DNA of 64,000 bases from Bacillus cereus (GCF_025917685.1 NZ_CP089518.1:2977001-3041000), one strand, 5' to 3'; positions 54,169-63,578 are shown, numbered from the stretch's first letter. Notes: generated from the letters alone by a model not told the origin. Program-made: numbers and translations.

Positions 54169-54846
54169 TTATTTCAACTCCAACTTATAACCGAGCCCGC
54201 GTATTGTCGTAATTTGAAAATCATCAGTTCGTTTTGAAAAACGATCTCTAAGACGTTTTACATGAACATCAACCGTTCGTTCGTCCCCTTCAAAATCCAT
54301 TCCCCATACTAGCTCAATTAACTCTTCTCTTGAAAATGTTCTTCCAGGATAACTAGCTAATTGTGATAATAATTCAAATTCCTTTAATGGAAGCAAAATC
54401 GTCTGCCCGTTACACTTCACTTCAACACCTTTACGATCAATTGTCGTTCCATGAAGTGTAATAATGTCAGCACTAAGCATTTGATAACGACGCAATAATG
54501 CTTTCATACGGAAAATCACTTCAGCTGGCTCAAATGGTTTTACAATATAATCGTCCGTACCAGAAATAAATCCTTTTTCTTTATCAACTAACTGATCTTT
54601 CGCCGTTAATAAAATAACAGGAATATCATGATACTTCCGTATTTCTTCACATAACGTATAACCATCAACGAACGGCATCATAATGTCTACTATCGCAAGA
54701 TGAATATTTTCCTTTTCTAAAACGTCTTGCGCTACCTTTCCATCTTCCGCTTCAAAAACTTTAAACCCCTCTTTTTGTAAATGGTAATGTAATAACTCTC
54801 TAATATGCTTATCATCATCAGCTAATAAAATATGTATCATCTTCAT
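54169..54846 (-). CDS. hssR: haem-responsive response regulator HssR
   Basis: A 225-residue OmpR/PhoB-type regulator. The receiver domain has DD at 10-12 and phospho-acceptor Asp54 in AIVDIMMP, with Lys in VKPFEPAEV. The C-terminal winged helix (SYPGRTFSREELIELVWGMDFEGDERTVDVHVKRLRDRFSK) resembles HssR of S. aureus. hssS follows one base after the stop. HssR activates hrtBA through the GTTCATATT direct repeat (known for S. aureus, seen here at 50593-50612). Confidence 0.88.
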   Translation of the reverse strand: MKMIHILLADDDKHIRELLHYHLQKEGFKVFEAEDGKVAQDVLEKENIHLAIVDIMMPFVDGYTLCEEIRKYHDIPVILLTAKDQLVDKEKGFISGTDDYIVKPFEPAEVIFRMKALLRRYQMLSADIITLHGTTIDRKGVEVKCNGQTILLPLKEFELLSQLASYPGRTFSREELIELVWGMDFEGDERTVDVHVKRLRDRFSKRTDDFQITTIRGLGYKLELK

Positions 54847-55147
54847 TAAACCCTCTCTTGTTCATCCTTCTACATTCTTACATTAAGAAACAATTGTACT
54901 TTTTGCAAGAAAAAGAAAAACAATTACAGCATTAATTTTTTCATGGCAATGAGCTAAATTTTAAAATCCATTAAGTGAAATTATTGAGGTTATCAAAGAT
55001 ACTACGCATTAGAACCACAATACAGTACAATAGATCGTATGATAATGTAGCTTTGGAATAAAGGTTCATAAATAATACCTACAAGCCAATATTTTATGAT
55101 AAATAAAAAGAATCCATTTTGAAATAGATTTTAAATAGACTAAACTA
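54847..55147. other. intergenic, no gene seen
   Basis: Promoter region of hssRS and beyond. It is AT-rich with no coding frame. Confidence 0.4.
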
Positions 55148-55193
55148 AGAAGAGGATATTACGTTCAATATATGAGCATATATCCTCTTTTCT
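55148..55193 (+). terminator. hairpin upstream of the DUF6141-like gene
   Basis: Stem AGAGGATAT/ATATCCTCT with a 20-nt loop, followed by TTTCTT. No gene directly precedes it on the plus strand, so it may be a relic. Confidence 0.45.
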
Positions 55194-55356
55194 TATAAAC
55201 ATTAGATTACTTATACAGATAATAAAAATAAAACTCTATATGTATGACAAATTCAGAAAAATTTGTATAATTTAGATAACTAACGTATCTCGTAACGGAA
55301 AGCGTTGTGAGGTCTTTAGACTGAGCGTTAATTGCTTTAGGCGTGCAGTGCTATGA

Positions 55357-55458
55357 GAGTTACAAGAGGTTCTCATAGAGAATAACAACAAAGGATACAT
55401 ATTACTGGATCCAAAAGGATTCCCTGTAATAAATCATTTAAGAGGTGACGATTATTAA
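55357..55458 (+). pseudogene. 3' remnant of a gene coupled to the DUF6141-like gene
   Basis: After an in-frame TGA, the frame continues ELQEVLIENNNKGYILLD then PKGFPVINHLRGDDY and stops at TAA, which overlaps the next ATG (TAATG). The residues look like a true protein C-terminus, but no start codon or upstream reading frame is intact. It is therefore likely the surviving end of a lost gene that was translationally coupled to its neighbour. Confidence 0.4.
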
Positions 55459-55970
55459 TGAAACAACAAGAACGTATTATCTTTCGTGAGGTTCAGCGAC
55501 CACAACAAATTTGGGTATGGATACTCATATTGGGGATTTCCGCACTGATGTGGTATGGATTCATTCAACAAATTATCCTTGATACCCCGTTTGGAGATAA
55601 ACCAGCTCCCAATGGTGTGTTAATTGCTTTGTGGTTGTTTTTTGGGATTGCCTTTCCTGTATTAATGCTTGGGGTATTGAAGCTGATCGTAGAGGTCCGT
55701 GAAAAAGGTCTTTATGTCCGTTTTGTTCCTTTTCATTTTCAATATAAACAGTACCTTTTCAAAAATATACGTCACTATGAAAGCATTACTTACAGTCCAC
55801 TAAAAAGATTCGGAGGATGGGGAATTCGTTTTAACCTTAAGGGTGAAACGGCCTATAATATGAATGGAAAGAAAGGTATTGAGTTAAAGTTAAAATATAA
55901 TACAGTGGTAATCGGCACTCAAAAACCGGACGAATTAAAAAAAGCATTGGACTCGGCACAAAAAGCATAA
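55458..55970 (+). CDS. DUF6141-like membrane protein
   Basis: A 170-residue protein with two hydrophobic helices (WVWILILGISALMWYGF and ALWLFFGIAFPVLMLGVLKLIV) and a C-terminal beta-rich cytoplasmic part (YLFKNIRHYESITYSPLKRFGGWGIRFN, then VVIGTQKPDELKKAL), which looks like a PH-like domain. AAGAGGTG precedes ATG. Its start codon overlaps the stop of the remnant upstream. Function unknown. Confidence 0.7.
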   Translation: MKQQERIIFREVQRPQQIWVWILILGISALMWYGFIQQIILDTPFGDKPAPNGVLIALWLFFGIAFPVLMLGVLKLIVEVREKGLYVRFVPFHFQYKQYLFKNIRHYESITYSPLKRFGGWGIRFNLKGETAYNMNGKKGIELKLKYNTVVIGTQKPDELKKALDSAQKA

Positions 55971-56193
55971 TGAAAATTAATCGTCAACAAACGGGCATTA
56001 TTGTGGAATAAGAAAGGACATTACATATTAGTCATATAAAATATATAATGTCCTTGAATTTATTTGTTTTTTTTAAAATTTAGGTCTTGATAATTAAATG
56101 ATCAAAATAGGTTCTCATATTTTCGCATTAAGATTATTTCAATAAAAAATATTGCTCATTTTCTGCCTTTTTAAAAACTAATTCTAACTCTTA

Positions 56194-57033
56194 TTAAGCC
56201 TTAGAAATATCAACAAATCCTTCTCCAAATACGTCACGAACATCGTGTATAGCGATGAACGCAGCCGGATCCGTAGTTTGAACAATCCGTTTTAGCTTCA
56301 CTACTTCTTGTTTATTAATAACAATATAAAGAATTTCCTTCGGAGTTTTCGTGTAATATCCATGACCTGAATACACAGTAACTCCTCTGCCCATTAAGGT
56401 AGTCACCTTCCCGGCAATTTCATTCGGGTTATCAGAAATAATCGTAATGGCCTTTTTCGGATTTAAACCTTCAATTACAAATTCCATTACTTTCGTTCCT
56501 ACATATAGCATAATAATTGTCAGCATCAGTTTTTCTGCACCAATGATGAAATAAGATGAAAACGCAACGATTAAATCGAAGAACAGTAGACCGTAGCTAA
56601 TGCTCCAACCTAAGTACTTATGTGTCATCCTCGCTAAGATGGTAGTACCTGCTGTCGTTCCACCAACGCGAATGATGAGACCAATCCCGCATCCGATAAA
56701 TATTCCACCGAAAATGGCATTTACGAGCATTTCATCAGAAGCAATCGTCCATCCTTCTGTTAAATGAAGGAATAGCGAGTTCGTAACTACAGCAATAATC
56801 GTATAAATCGTTGTGATCTTATTTAAAAATTTATAGCCGACTATTAATAAAATCGCATTTAAAATTAAATTGACTAAACCTGGTGACCACTCAAATAAGT
56901 AGTAAGTAATAATCGTGATCCCTGTTACCCCGCCTTCACCGAACTCATTCGGGATAACAAACAAATTGACACCTAAAGCAAAAAGGAATGCACCAATAAT
57001 AATAAAAATAATGTCTGTCGTTCTTTTTTTCAT
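56194..57033 (-). CDS. YitT/DUF2179 family membrane protein
   Basis: A 279-residue protein of the YitT/YvjA family. Five or six hydrophobic helices (IIFIIIGAFLFALGVNLFVI, a GEGGVTGIT-like loop, GTTAGTTILARMTHKY) are followed by a soluble C-terminal DUF2179 domain (AITIISDNPNEIAGKVTTLMGRGVTVYSGHGYY). The start is the ATG preceded by GAGG (57033). The function is not settled; members are proposed membrane regulators or transporters. Confidence 0.82.
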   Translation of the reverse strand: MKKRTTDIIFIIIGAFLFALGVNLFVIPNEFGEGGVTGITIITYYLFEWSPGLVNLILNAILLIVGYKFLNKITTIYTIIAVVTNSLFLHLTEGWTIASDEMLVNAIFGGIFIGCGIGLIIRVGGTTAGTTILARMTHKYLGWSISYGLLFFDLIVAFSSYFIIGAEKLMLTIIMLYVGTKVMEFVIEGLNPKKAITIISDNPNEIAGKVTTLMGRGVTVYSGHGYYTKTPKEILYIVINKQEVVKLKRIVQTTDPAAFIAIHDVRDVFGEGFVDISKA

Positions 57034-57417
57034 ACAGTACCTCACTTCTTATGTAAATATTTCTTCAGATATAAACTCTCACCATTATATCGTGGAATAT
57101 TCAAATCGAACAGTGGTTTATTTTTATTTTAATATAGGATGATAAATCAACTTTATCCTATATCCACATGTAATTAAAAAAGGATAACAACTGTATTTAT
57201 TATGTGCTACAAATAAAGTTTTGATTTCACATGCAATTTACCCTAAAAAATGTATATGAACACTCTCACTCGCACAAACTTCGAATACAAAACAAATAGG
57301 CGAAGCTATCGAATAGACTTCGCATCAAGCATTTGATTACAGAGATTTATATACAATTTTATACCTCCGTATGTTGTTGATTTTGTTTGGTTGATCATTT
57401 CTCTTTATTTCTTCCGG
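57034..57417. other. intergenic, no gene seen
   Basis: AT-rich stretch between the YitT gene and the hairpin repeat. No coding frame supported. Confidence 0.4.
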
Positions 57418-57495
57418 GCAATGAACTCTTTTCTTCAAACAAAAAAACTCCATTAAATTTGCATACTTAGTATGCAAATTCAGGAGTTTTTTCAT
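57418..57495. repeat. long-stem hairpin repeat, copy 2
   Basis: Shares with 31816-31897 the GCAATGAAC start, the ACTTAGTA loop and the stem pattern; the stem is AAAAACTCC/GGAGTTTTT plus AATTTGCATA/TATGCAAATT (57443-57491). Here it terminates the lut-linked MFS gene on the minus strand. Confidence 0.65.
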
Positions 57496-57554
57496 ATACT
57501 ACGATTCGGATTCACTTCAAATACATACAATTCATTTTTTATACCTAACTTTAC

Positions 57555-58910
57555 TTATTCAAAATTAGCACGAGGTTCCTCTAACCCCTTCTTACTACTC
57601 CAGTTAAATAAGCTTTCAGACTTCGTTTGCTGCCCTGGCTTCACAAACAACATTGCCCCCATTGCAATAGCGGCTAAAATGGCAGCTACGATAAACATAG
57701 AAGGATAGCCATAACTTACAACTAAATATCCAGTTAATGTCGGGGCTAAGATTGTCGCGATATTAGCGATGAAATGCATAATTCCACTATATGTTCCTGA
57801 GTAAGCAGGAGCAGCCGTATCGACAATAATTGCCCAAAATAATGAACTTGGTAAAAAAGCAAACGCATTTCCAAGCGACATAAGCGCTAATACAGCTACA
57901 TAATTGTCCATTACGGGAATGAAGCTAAAACATATTGCTGTAAGTAATAAAGAAATAATTGGTAACCCTGTTCGAGCTAAACGAAGATTCCCTGTTTTAC
58001 GTAAAATACGATCAGATAGCTTCGCCCCTAGCGGCAATGTTATACATGCTCCAAGCCAAGGAATCATCCCAAGATACCAAAGGGAAGATAATTGAAAATG
58101 GAATACATCTTGCAAATATTTCGGTGTCCAAGTTAATATTAAAAAATTGATATATTGAAAGCAAAAATATGCTATCGTAACCATAACGAATGTCGGAACT
58201 TTAAAAAAGGAGTACCATGGCTCTTTTGAAGTTTCTTTCTCTGCTTTTACTGCTTGAAGCACACCTTCCGTACTTCGTATTTCAGCTAGTTCTTCTTTTG
58301 TCACTCGCGGATGATCCTCAGGCATATTCGTAAAAGTAAAATACCAAATAATCGCCCATACAATCCCAATTGTACCAAGGATAAAAAACATGATTTTCCA
58401 ACTTGTAAAAGATAGTAAGAAGACCGCTACAGGTGCAGTTAATACTGCTCCTAACGGAACGCCAACAAAACCAAGAGATGTTAGAAAAGCTCTTTCTTTT
58501 GGAGCTGCCCAGTTTGCTGCTGTCTTATTCGAAACCGAGAAAGATGGCCCTTCTGTTAATCCAAATAAAACGCGGAAGATAGCAAATCCTATTAAAGCAG
58601 ACCCTCCAAAAACAGCAATCCCTATTTCTCCAGCAAAAGCGGTCGCAATTTCAAAAATAGACCAAGCGGTTGCTGCTATGATCCATACAAATTTCGGCCC
58701 CTTTTTATCTGAAAAAATACCTCCTAATAAAGAACCAATCATGTAACCGTAACCAAAATACCCTAATATAGCTCCCCACTCCTTCGGGTCAAAGCCATAT
58801 TCTTTTATAATGAAAGACTGCGCATAAGCGATGGCCCCTCGATCAATATAATTCACCATCGTAATAAACGTGAGCATTGTAAAGACATAATAACGAAATT
58901 TATTCTTCAT
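57555..58910 (-). CDS. ACS-family MFS permease of the lut locus
   Basis: A 451-residue, 12-helix anion:cation symporter-type transporter (TMVNYIDRGAIAYAQSFIIKEYGFDPKEWGAILGYFGYGYMIGSLLGGIFSDKKGPK, motif A). Relatives carry hexuronates, glucarate or other organic acids. The gene follows lutC on the same strand, 39 bp later, so it may import the substrate of the lut enzymes. The start is the ATG after GTGGGGG (58910). It differs from the LutP-type lactate permease usually found in Bacillus. Confidence 0.82.
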   Translation of the reverse strand: MKNKFRYYVFTMLTFITMVNYIDRGAIAYAQSFIIKEYGFDPKEWGAILGYFGYGYMIGSLLGGIFSDKKGPKFVWIIAATAWSIFEIATAFAGEIGIAVFGGSALIGFAIFRVLFGLTEGPSFSVSNKTAANWAAPKERAFLTSLGFVGVPLGAVLTAPVAVFLLSFTSWKIMFFILGTIGIVWAIIWYFTFTNMPEDHPRVTKEELAEIRSTEGVLQAVKAEKETSKEPWYSFFKVPTFVMVTIAYFCFQYINFLILTWTPKYLQDVFHFQLSSLWYLGMIPWLGACITLPLGAKLSDRILRKTGNLRLARTGLPIISLLLTAICFSFIPVMDNYVAVLALMSLGNAFAFLPSSLFWAIIVDTAAPAYSGTYSGIMHFIANIATILAPTLTGYLVVSYGYPSMFIVAAILAAIAMGAMLFVKPGQQTKSESLFNWSSKKGLEEPRANFE

Positions 58911-58949
58911 CAAAACCCCCACTCCCCTCGTATTCTTTTGTTTTTCTCT

Positions 58950-59642
58950 CTAATCCTTTAATAAAATGACATGAACCTTTCCAGGACCATGAACTCCAAA
59001 AGCTAATTCCATCTCAATATCACCTGTCCGGCTAGGCCCAGTGATAAAATTAATACAGGCAGGTAATCCATTCGAAACTTGTTCATGAACTCTGGTTACT
59101 CCTTCTGTTAAACGTCTATAAATTGTATGCTCTGAGAGAATCGCTACATAAACTGCTGGCAAAACGCTAACTAAACGTCCGCGTCCACCACCATTCCATA
59201 AAACAACTGTTCCCGTCTCAGCGAGTCCCATTTCGGCATATGTAATTCCCATATCTACTTGAGCTGCATAATCCCGTAGTTCTCTTTCCTCTTCTTTACT
59301 TTGCCAAATTCGATGAGAAACGAAATTTCCTGTTAAATACTTTCCTATTTCAAGCTGATGTAATCTATCATCATCCCAATACACCGCAGATTGAACATTA
59401 AATTTATGTACAACATACTGAAGTGCACTCTCTATTTCTGAACGGTATATATGACTTACTTCTGTATGTAAAATATTCAAGTTTGCAATAAACTGCTTTA
59501 TTAAAATTTCGTGATTTATCTCTTTAGGAAAGTGGCTGAGTGGATCGTTTTTCCACCTGGGAGGAGTAACCCCCGAGCGACGTTCTCGGTTTAGTTTCCG
59601 TGCGATATTGTTTAAAAAAGATTGTTGTACATCCGTATTCAT
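58950..59642 (-). CDS. lutC: lactate utilisation protein LutC (LUD domain)
   Basis: A 230-residue LUD-domain protein, third of lutABC, needed for oxidation of L-lactate to pyruvate by the LutABC complex. Visible are the conserved GITYAEMGLAETGTVVLWNGGGRGRLVSVLPAVYVAIL block and TGPSRTGDIEMELAFGVHGPG near the C-terminus. It starts 1 bp after lutB. Confidence 0.9.
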   Translation of the reverse strand: MNTDVQQSFLNNIARKLNRERRSGVTPPRWKNDPLSHFPKEINHEILIKQFIANLNILHTEVSHIYRSEIESALQYVVHKFNVQSAVYWDDDRLHQLEIGKYLTGNFVSHRIWQSKEEERELRDYAAQVDMGITYAEMGLAETGTVVLWNGGGRGRLVSVLPAVYVAILSEHTIYRRLTEGVTRVHEQVSNGLPACINFITGPSRTGDIEMELAFGVHGPGKVHVILLKD

Positions 59643-59643
59643 A

Positions 59644-61056
59644 TTATGAATCCCTCATTTCTTTTTTCCACCAATCACGGAATGATTGTTTCGCAGGTTT
59701 TGGAAAATCTCTACTTTCTGTCCACCCTTTTAATGGGCCTGGACCATTCGCAATATAACCATCTTTTGCAAATATTGATAAACCTGTGTGTGCCATTTTA
59801 ATAGCTTTCTCATAAACGAATGGATGACTCGCCATAAACGTGAAACCTTTAAAGGCCAGTTGCTCAAATTTCGTTATAAACCCTTGTTCCACCACATCTT
59901 TACGGTGTTCAATGAGAAGGTCATGTAATGGAATTTTCACGGGGCAAACATCTGTACATGCTCCGCACAAACTTGATGCAAAAGGTAATTCTTTTAATTC
60001 TTCATATCCTTCTAATAAAGGCGCTAGTACTGCCCCAATTGGCCCGCTATAAACACTTCCATAAGCATGGCCCCCAATATTACGATACACAGGACAAACA
60101 TTTACACAAGCTCCGCACCTTATACACTTTAATACTTCTTCATAAGCAGTTCCTAAAATATCAGAACGGCCATTATCTAGAATAATTAAATGAAATTCTT
60201 CAGGTCCATCCATATCTTCATGTAAACGCGCTCCATTAATTCCAGTTACATAAGATGTAATCTTTTGGCCTGTAGCACTTCTTGTTAACATTGAAACGAC
60301 TACATCAAGATCTTTCCATGTGGGAACAAGGCGTTCCATCCCCATAATAGCAATATGAACTTTTGGCAATGTCGTAGTAAGACGAGCATTTCCCTCATTA
60401 CTTATAAGAACAACTGATCCAGATTCCGCTACCGCAAAGTTACAACCAGAAATACCAATATCAGCTTCTAAAAACTCTTTACGCAATTGCTCCCTAGCAA
60501 ATTGCAGTAATTGATTCGTATCAACTGGGATCTTTCTTCCTGCTTCCTTAGAAAAAAGCTCTGCTACTTGTTCCTTCGTCTTATGAATGGCTGGGGCGAT
60601 TAAATGAGATGGAGCTTCTCCAGCTAGTTGAATAATGTACTCCCCAAGATCAGACTCTACTACTTTTACCCCTATCTCTTCTAATTTTTTATTAAGGTGT
60701 ATTTCTTCTGAAACCATGGACTTTGACTTAATTACTGATTTCGCTCCTTTTTTTCTTGCGATTTCAGAAACATACGATACGGCATCTTCTGCTTTGAAAG
60801 CAAAATGAACATGCCCCCCATTTTTTCGAACATTAGTAGCTAATTGTTCCAAATAACTATCTAAATTTTCAATTGTATGCATCCGAATTTCAGATGCTGC
60901 CTCGCGCCATTCTTCAATATTCCCTAATTCCTGTGTAGCTTGTTCCCGTCCCATCCGAAGCCTATCTTGTGTAAACGGAACCGCGCTTCTCATCTGCGGA
61001 TCGTGCAACGCTTTATCTACTCTTTTCAAAAAAACTTGTTCCCTCGCCACACTCAT
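59644..61056 (-). CDS. lutB: lactate utilisation iron-sulphur protein LutB
   Basis: A 470-residue protein with an N-terminal LUD domain (about 60-290) and a C-terminal ferredoxin-like half with two [4Fe-4S] motifs, CIRCGACVNVCP near 310 and CGACTDVCPVKIP near 363. It transfers electrons from lactate in the LutABC complex. It overlaps lutA by four bases. Confidence 0.93.
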   Translation of the reverse strand: MSVAREQVFLKRVDKALHDPQMRSAVPFTQDRLRMGREQATQELGNIEEWREAASEIRMHTIENLDSYLEQLATNVRKNGGHVHFAFKAEDAVSYVSEIARKKGAKSVIKSKSMVSEEIHLNKKLEEIGVKVVESDLGEYIIQLAGEAPSHLIAPAIHKTKEQVAELFSKEAGRKIPVDTNQLLQFAREQLRKEFLEADIGISGCNFAVAESGSVVLISNEGNARLTTTLPKVHIAIMGMERLVPTWKDLDVVVSMLTRSATGQKITSYVTGINGARLHEDMDGPEEFHLIILDNGRSDILGTAYEEVLKCIRCGACVNVCPVYRNIGGHAYGSVYSGPIGAVLAPLLEGYEELKELPFASSLCGACTDVCPVKIPLHDLLIEHRKDVVEQGFITKFEQLAFKGFTFMASHPFVYEKAIKMAHTGLSIFAKDGYIANGPGPLKGWTESRDFPKPAKQSFRDWWKKEMRDS

Positions 61057-61781
61057 TTATTCAGCCCCTTCGCCAGTACTTCTGCTACATGTAACACTTG
61101 AATATTTTTATTTTCCCTGCGCAATCTTCCTCCAATATTCATAAGACATCCCATATCTGCTCCAATTAAGAGATTGGCTTCTGTCGCCTCAATATGTTTT
61201 ATTTTTTCATCAACCATCGTTTCAGAGATCGAGCTCATTTTTACTGCAAAAGTACCACCAAACCCGCAGCAATCTTGGCAATATGGTAATTCTTTTACGT
61301 CTAAACCTTCTACTTGCGATAATAACTTAAGTGGTTCCTCTTTTATCCCAAGCGCCCGACTCATATGACAAGATTGATGGAAAACCGCTTTCTCAACTAG
61401 CTTAGATTTCAAATCATTTTTTCCAAGTACATTCACTAAAAAATCCGTCAACTCATACGTTCTATCCGCTAAATGAACCGCTTTTTCATACCATTCACTA
61501 TCATCTTTAAACATCTCTTTATAATAATGATGAACCATGCTAGCACAAGAACCTGAAGGAGTCACAATATATTCACTATGTTCAAATGCTTTGATCATTT
61601 GCTTTGCTGCTAGTTTTGCTTCTTCTTGATATCCGCTATTGTAAGCTGGTTGCCCGCAACAAGTCTGTCCTTCAGGGAAATCTAGTTCCACTCCACATTG
61701 ATTCATAATTTCTACGACACTCTTACCTACTTGAGGAAAAAACATATCTGATAAACAAGTAATAAATAACGAAACTTTCAT
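61053..61781 (-). CDS. lutA: lactate utilisation protein LutA (CCG domain)
   Basis: A 242-residue protein with two cysteine-rich CCG motifs, GQTCCGQPAYNSGY and CQDCCGFGGTFAVK, typical of LutA and the GlpC/heterodisulfide-reductase-type subunit. It is the first gene of lutABC. The operon is divergent from a LysR-type regulator across 184 bp. Confidence 0.92.
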   Translation of the reverse strand: MKVSLFITCLSDMFFPQVGKSVVEIMNQCGVELDFPEGQTCCGQPAYNSGYQEEAKLAAKQMIKAFEHSEYIVTPSGSCASMVHHYYKEMFKDDSEWYEKAVHLADRTYELTDFLVNVLGKNDLKSKLVEKAVFHQSCHMSRALGIKEEPLKLLSQVEGLDVKELPYCQDCCGFGGTFAVKMSSISETMVDEKIKHIEATEANLLIGADMGCLMNIGGRLRRENKNIQVLHVAEVLAKGLNK

Positions 61782-61927
61782 AAAAATCCCCCCTCAAAAC
61801 GATACAATCTATTTTCAAATTATTAATCTATCGAATGAAATTTTTAAATTTTTAGAATTTTCTATTTTTAAAACTTTTTGTTTATGATATCATGTGGGAG
61901 ATTATATGAAAACTATCTATTAGGTTG

Positions 61928-61943
61928 TTTTTGTATACAAAAA
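61928..61943. promoter_or_regulatory. palindrome between lutA and the LysR gene
   Basis: TTTTTGTATACAAAAA, perfect 16-bp palindrome, 22 bp before the LysR start codon. A candidate site for autoregulation or for the lut promoter; unproven. Confidence 0.45.
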
Positions 61944-61965
61944 TGGTATAGAAAGGGACTTTGAC

Positions 61966-62838
61966 ATGGATATAAGAAAACTTCGTTACTTTATTGTAAT
62001 CGCTGAGGAAAAACAGCTTACCCGTGCTGCCCACCGACTTCATATGGCACAGCCACCTCTAAGTAGACAACTATCGCTACTAGAACAAGAATTATCAGTA
62101 AACTTATTTGAAAGAAATGGTCGAAATATGCATTTGACTGAAGAAGGTAAAATTTTATATACGAAAGCCAAAAACATTATTCATCAATTAGAAGAAACTA
62201 TTACGGAAATTAAAGATACCGGTGAAGGGCTAAGGGGCAAACTATCTATTGGAGCATTTCATTCTTGCATTCCTTTTCTCTCTGAAAAAATCCGCTATTT
62301 TCAAGATAACTATCCAAATGTGAACTTAAAAATATGGGAAGGTGGCCCTTTATACTTAATAGAGCAATTAGAAAATCGGTATATCGAACTCGCTATCTTA
62401 CGTACACCCTTTAATAAAGATATTTTTTCTAGTATTTGTTTATCAAAAGAACCTTTCGTATTAGTCATGCCTGCTAAATGGGAACTATATCATTCACACC
62501 TTCCAATCCCTCTAACCGAGTTAAGTCATATTCCCCTTTTACTTTTACATAAAGATAAAGAAAACAGCTATCATCAGCTCGTCATCGATGAATGCAAACA
62601 CCTTGGTATAAAGTTAAATGTAGCATGTGAATGTCCTGACTCAGCATTTATTCTTATGCTTATCATGACTGGAATCGGCGCCTCTATCTTGCCGAAAAGC
62701 GCTGTATCTCATATCCCACAAGAATTTATAAAAATAGTAGATTTAATAGATTTCCCTTATGAGTCTGAATCATCGATTATATGGCTGAAAGATCGGAAAC
62801 TTTCTAAAAGAGCTCAAAGATTTATAGAATGTACATGA
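61966..62838 (+). CDS. LysR family regulator, divergent from lutABC
   Basis: A 290-residue LTTR. The winged-helix N-terminus is MDIRKLRYFIVIAEEKQL then AAHRLHMAQPPLSRQLSLLEQELSVNLFERNGRNMHLT; the effector domain follows. AAAGGGA lies 7 bp before ATG. Its divergent position suggests control of lutABC-MFS. In B. subtilis the GntR-type LutR controls lutABC, so the regulator type differs here. Confidence 0.88.
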   Translation: MDIRKLRYFIVIAEEKQLTRAAHRLHMAQPPLSRQLSLLEQELSVNLFERNGRNMHLTEEGKILYTKAKNIIHQLEETITEIKDTGEGLRGKLSIGAFHSCIPFLSEKIRYFQDNYPNVNLKIWEGGPLYLIEQLENRYIELAILRTPFNKDIFSSICLSKEPFVLVMPAKWELYHSHLPIPLTELSHIPLLLLHKDKENSYHQLVIDECKHLGIKLNVACECPDSAFILMLIMTGIGASILPKSAVSHIPQEFIKIVDLIDFPYESESSIIWLKDRKLSKRAQRFIECT

Positions 62839-62994
62839 ATTTATTTTAGAGGTGTAGCGATGAATCCCTTCGCTTCTCTATCACTATTACCTCGTTTACA
62901 AGAATATTTCTCCTGTTATTATCATTGGACATGTTATATTCGCCGCTTATGTGAATACGAGAATGGCTCATTAATCCTTCTAAACAGAAAAAAA

Positions 62995-63032
62995 CAAAGA
63001 TGCGAAGTCATAGAAGAGACTTCACATCTTTG
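62995..63032 (+). terminator. terminator of the LysR gene
   Basis: 15-bp stem with one mismatch, CAAAGATGCGAAGTC/GACTTCACATCTTTG, an 8-nt loop and a T-run. It lies 156 bp past the stop. The short frame between (62860-63045) is not supported as a gene. Confidence 0.75.
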
Positions 63033-63165
63033 TTTTTTTAAATGAATGAAAATCCTCCGTAAGGTCTTTACTACAAGCGTAACACCTTGCTGCTTTATAT
63101 CCTATTTTTCTAAACGGAAGCCCCATCCTCAGTATTATTTTGAAAATAGAATGATCAAAATGGGT

Positions 63166-63435
63166 TTACTTATCTTTCTCCATATATTCTTTAATCTTTC
63201 GTTCTTCCCACTCTTTTCCGAATATCCCAAATGGAAAAGTTGTCAAACCGTGTATAACGATACCGATCCCCCAACCTCCAAGTGGATATAAAAACCATAA
63301 TTTACTTGAATCAGAGCTTATATTTATGAAAAAAAGCATTAAGTTCACTAGTATATAGACCGTTAAATGAATGTAAAATGCTTGTAAATTCTCCACTCTT
63401 TTTTTAGCTCGTAAATAATTCTCATCTCGCTCCAT
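63166..63435 (-). CDS. 2TM domain protein
   Basis: An 89-residue membrane protein of the 2TM domain family: an amphipathic N-terminus (RAKKRVENLQAFYIHLTVYILVNLMLFFIN), a second helix (LWFLYPLGGWGIGIVIHGLTTF) and a charged C-terminus (EWEERKIKEYMEK). These proteins are small and often precede or follow histidine kinases. None is next to it here. Confidence 0.8.
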   Translation of the reverse strand: MERDENYLRAKKRVENLQAFYIHLTVYILVNLMLFFINISSDSSKLWFLYPLGGWGIGIVIHGLTTFPFGIFGKEWEERKIKEYMEKDK

Positions 63436-63540
63436 ATGTAAACACCTCTTTCATTATTGGATTTTTTAAATTCGCTCCGATTTAAACATCATATTCTAAT
63501 CGGAAATCCCTTATTCTCAAAAAAACACAAAATAAAAAAT

Positions 63541-63578
63541 ACCCATCAAATTGTCATACACATGATAATTTAATGGGT
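63541..63578 (-). terminator. terminator of the last gene
   Basis: Long stem ACCCATTAAATTATCAT paired with ATGACAATTTGATGGGT on the minus strand, a 4-nt loop, then ATTTTTTATTTT. It lies 73 bp past the stop at 63651. Confidence 0.75.

Noticed and set aside
62860..63045. 61-codon frame after the LysR gene with GAGGTG before its ATG
   Set aside because: Its 3' third is the LysR terminator hairpin, and the sequence shows no family resemblance. Not called as a gene.
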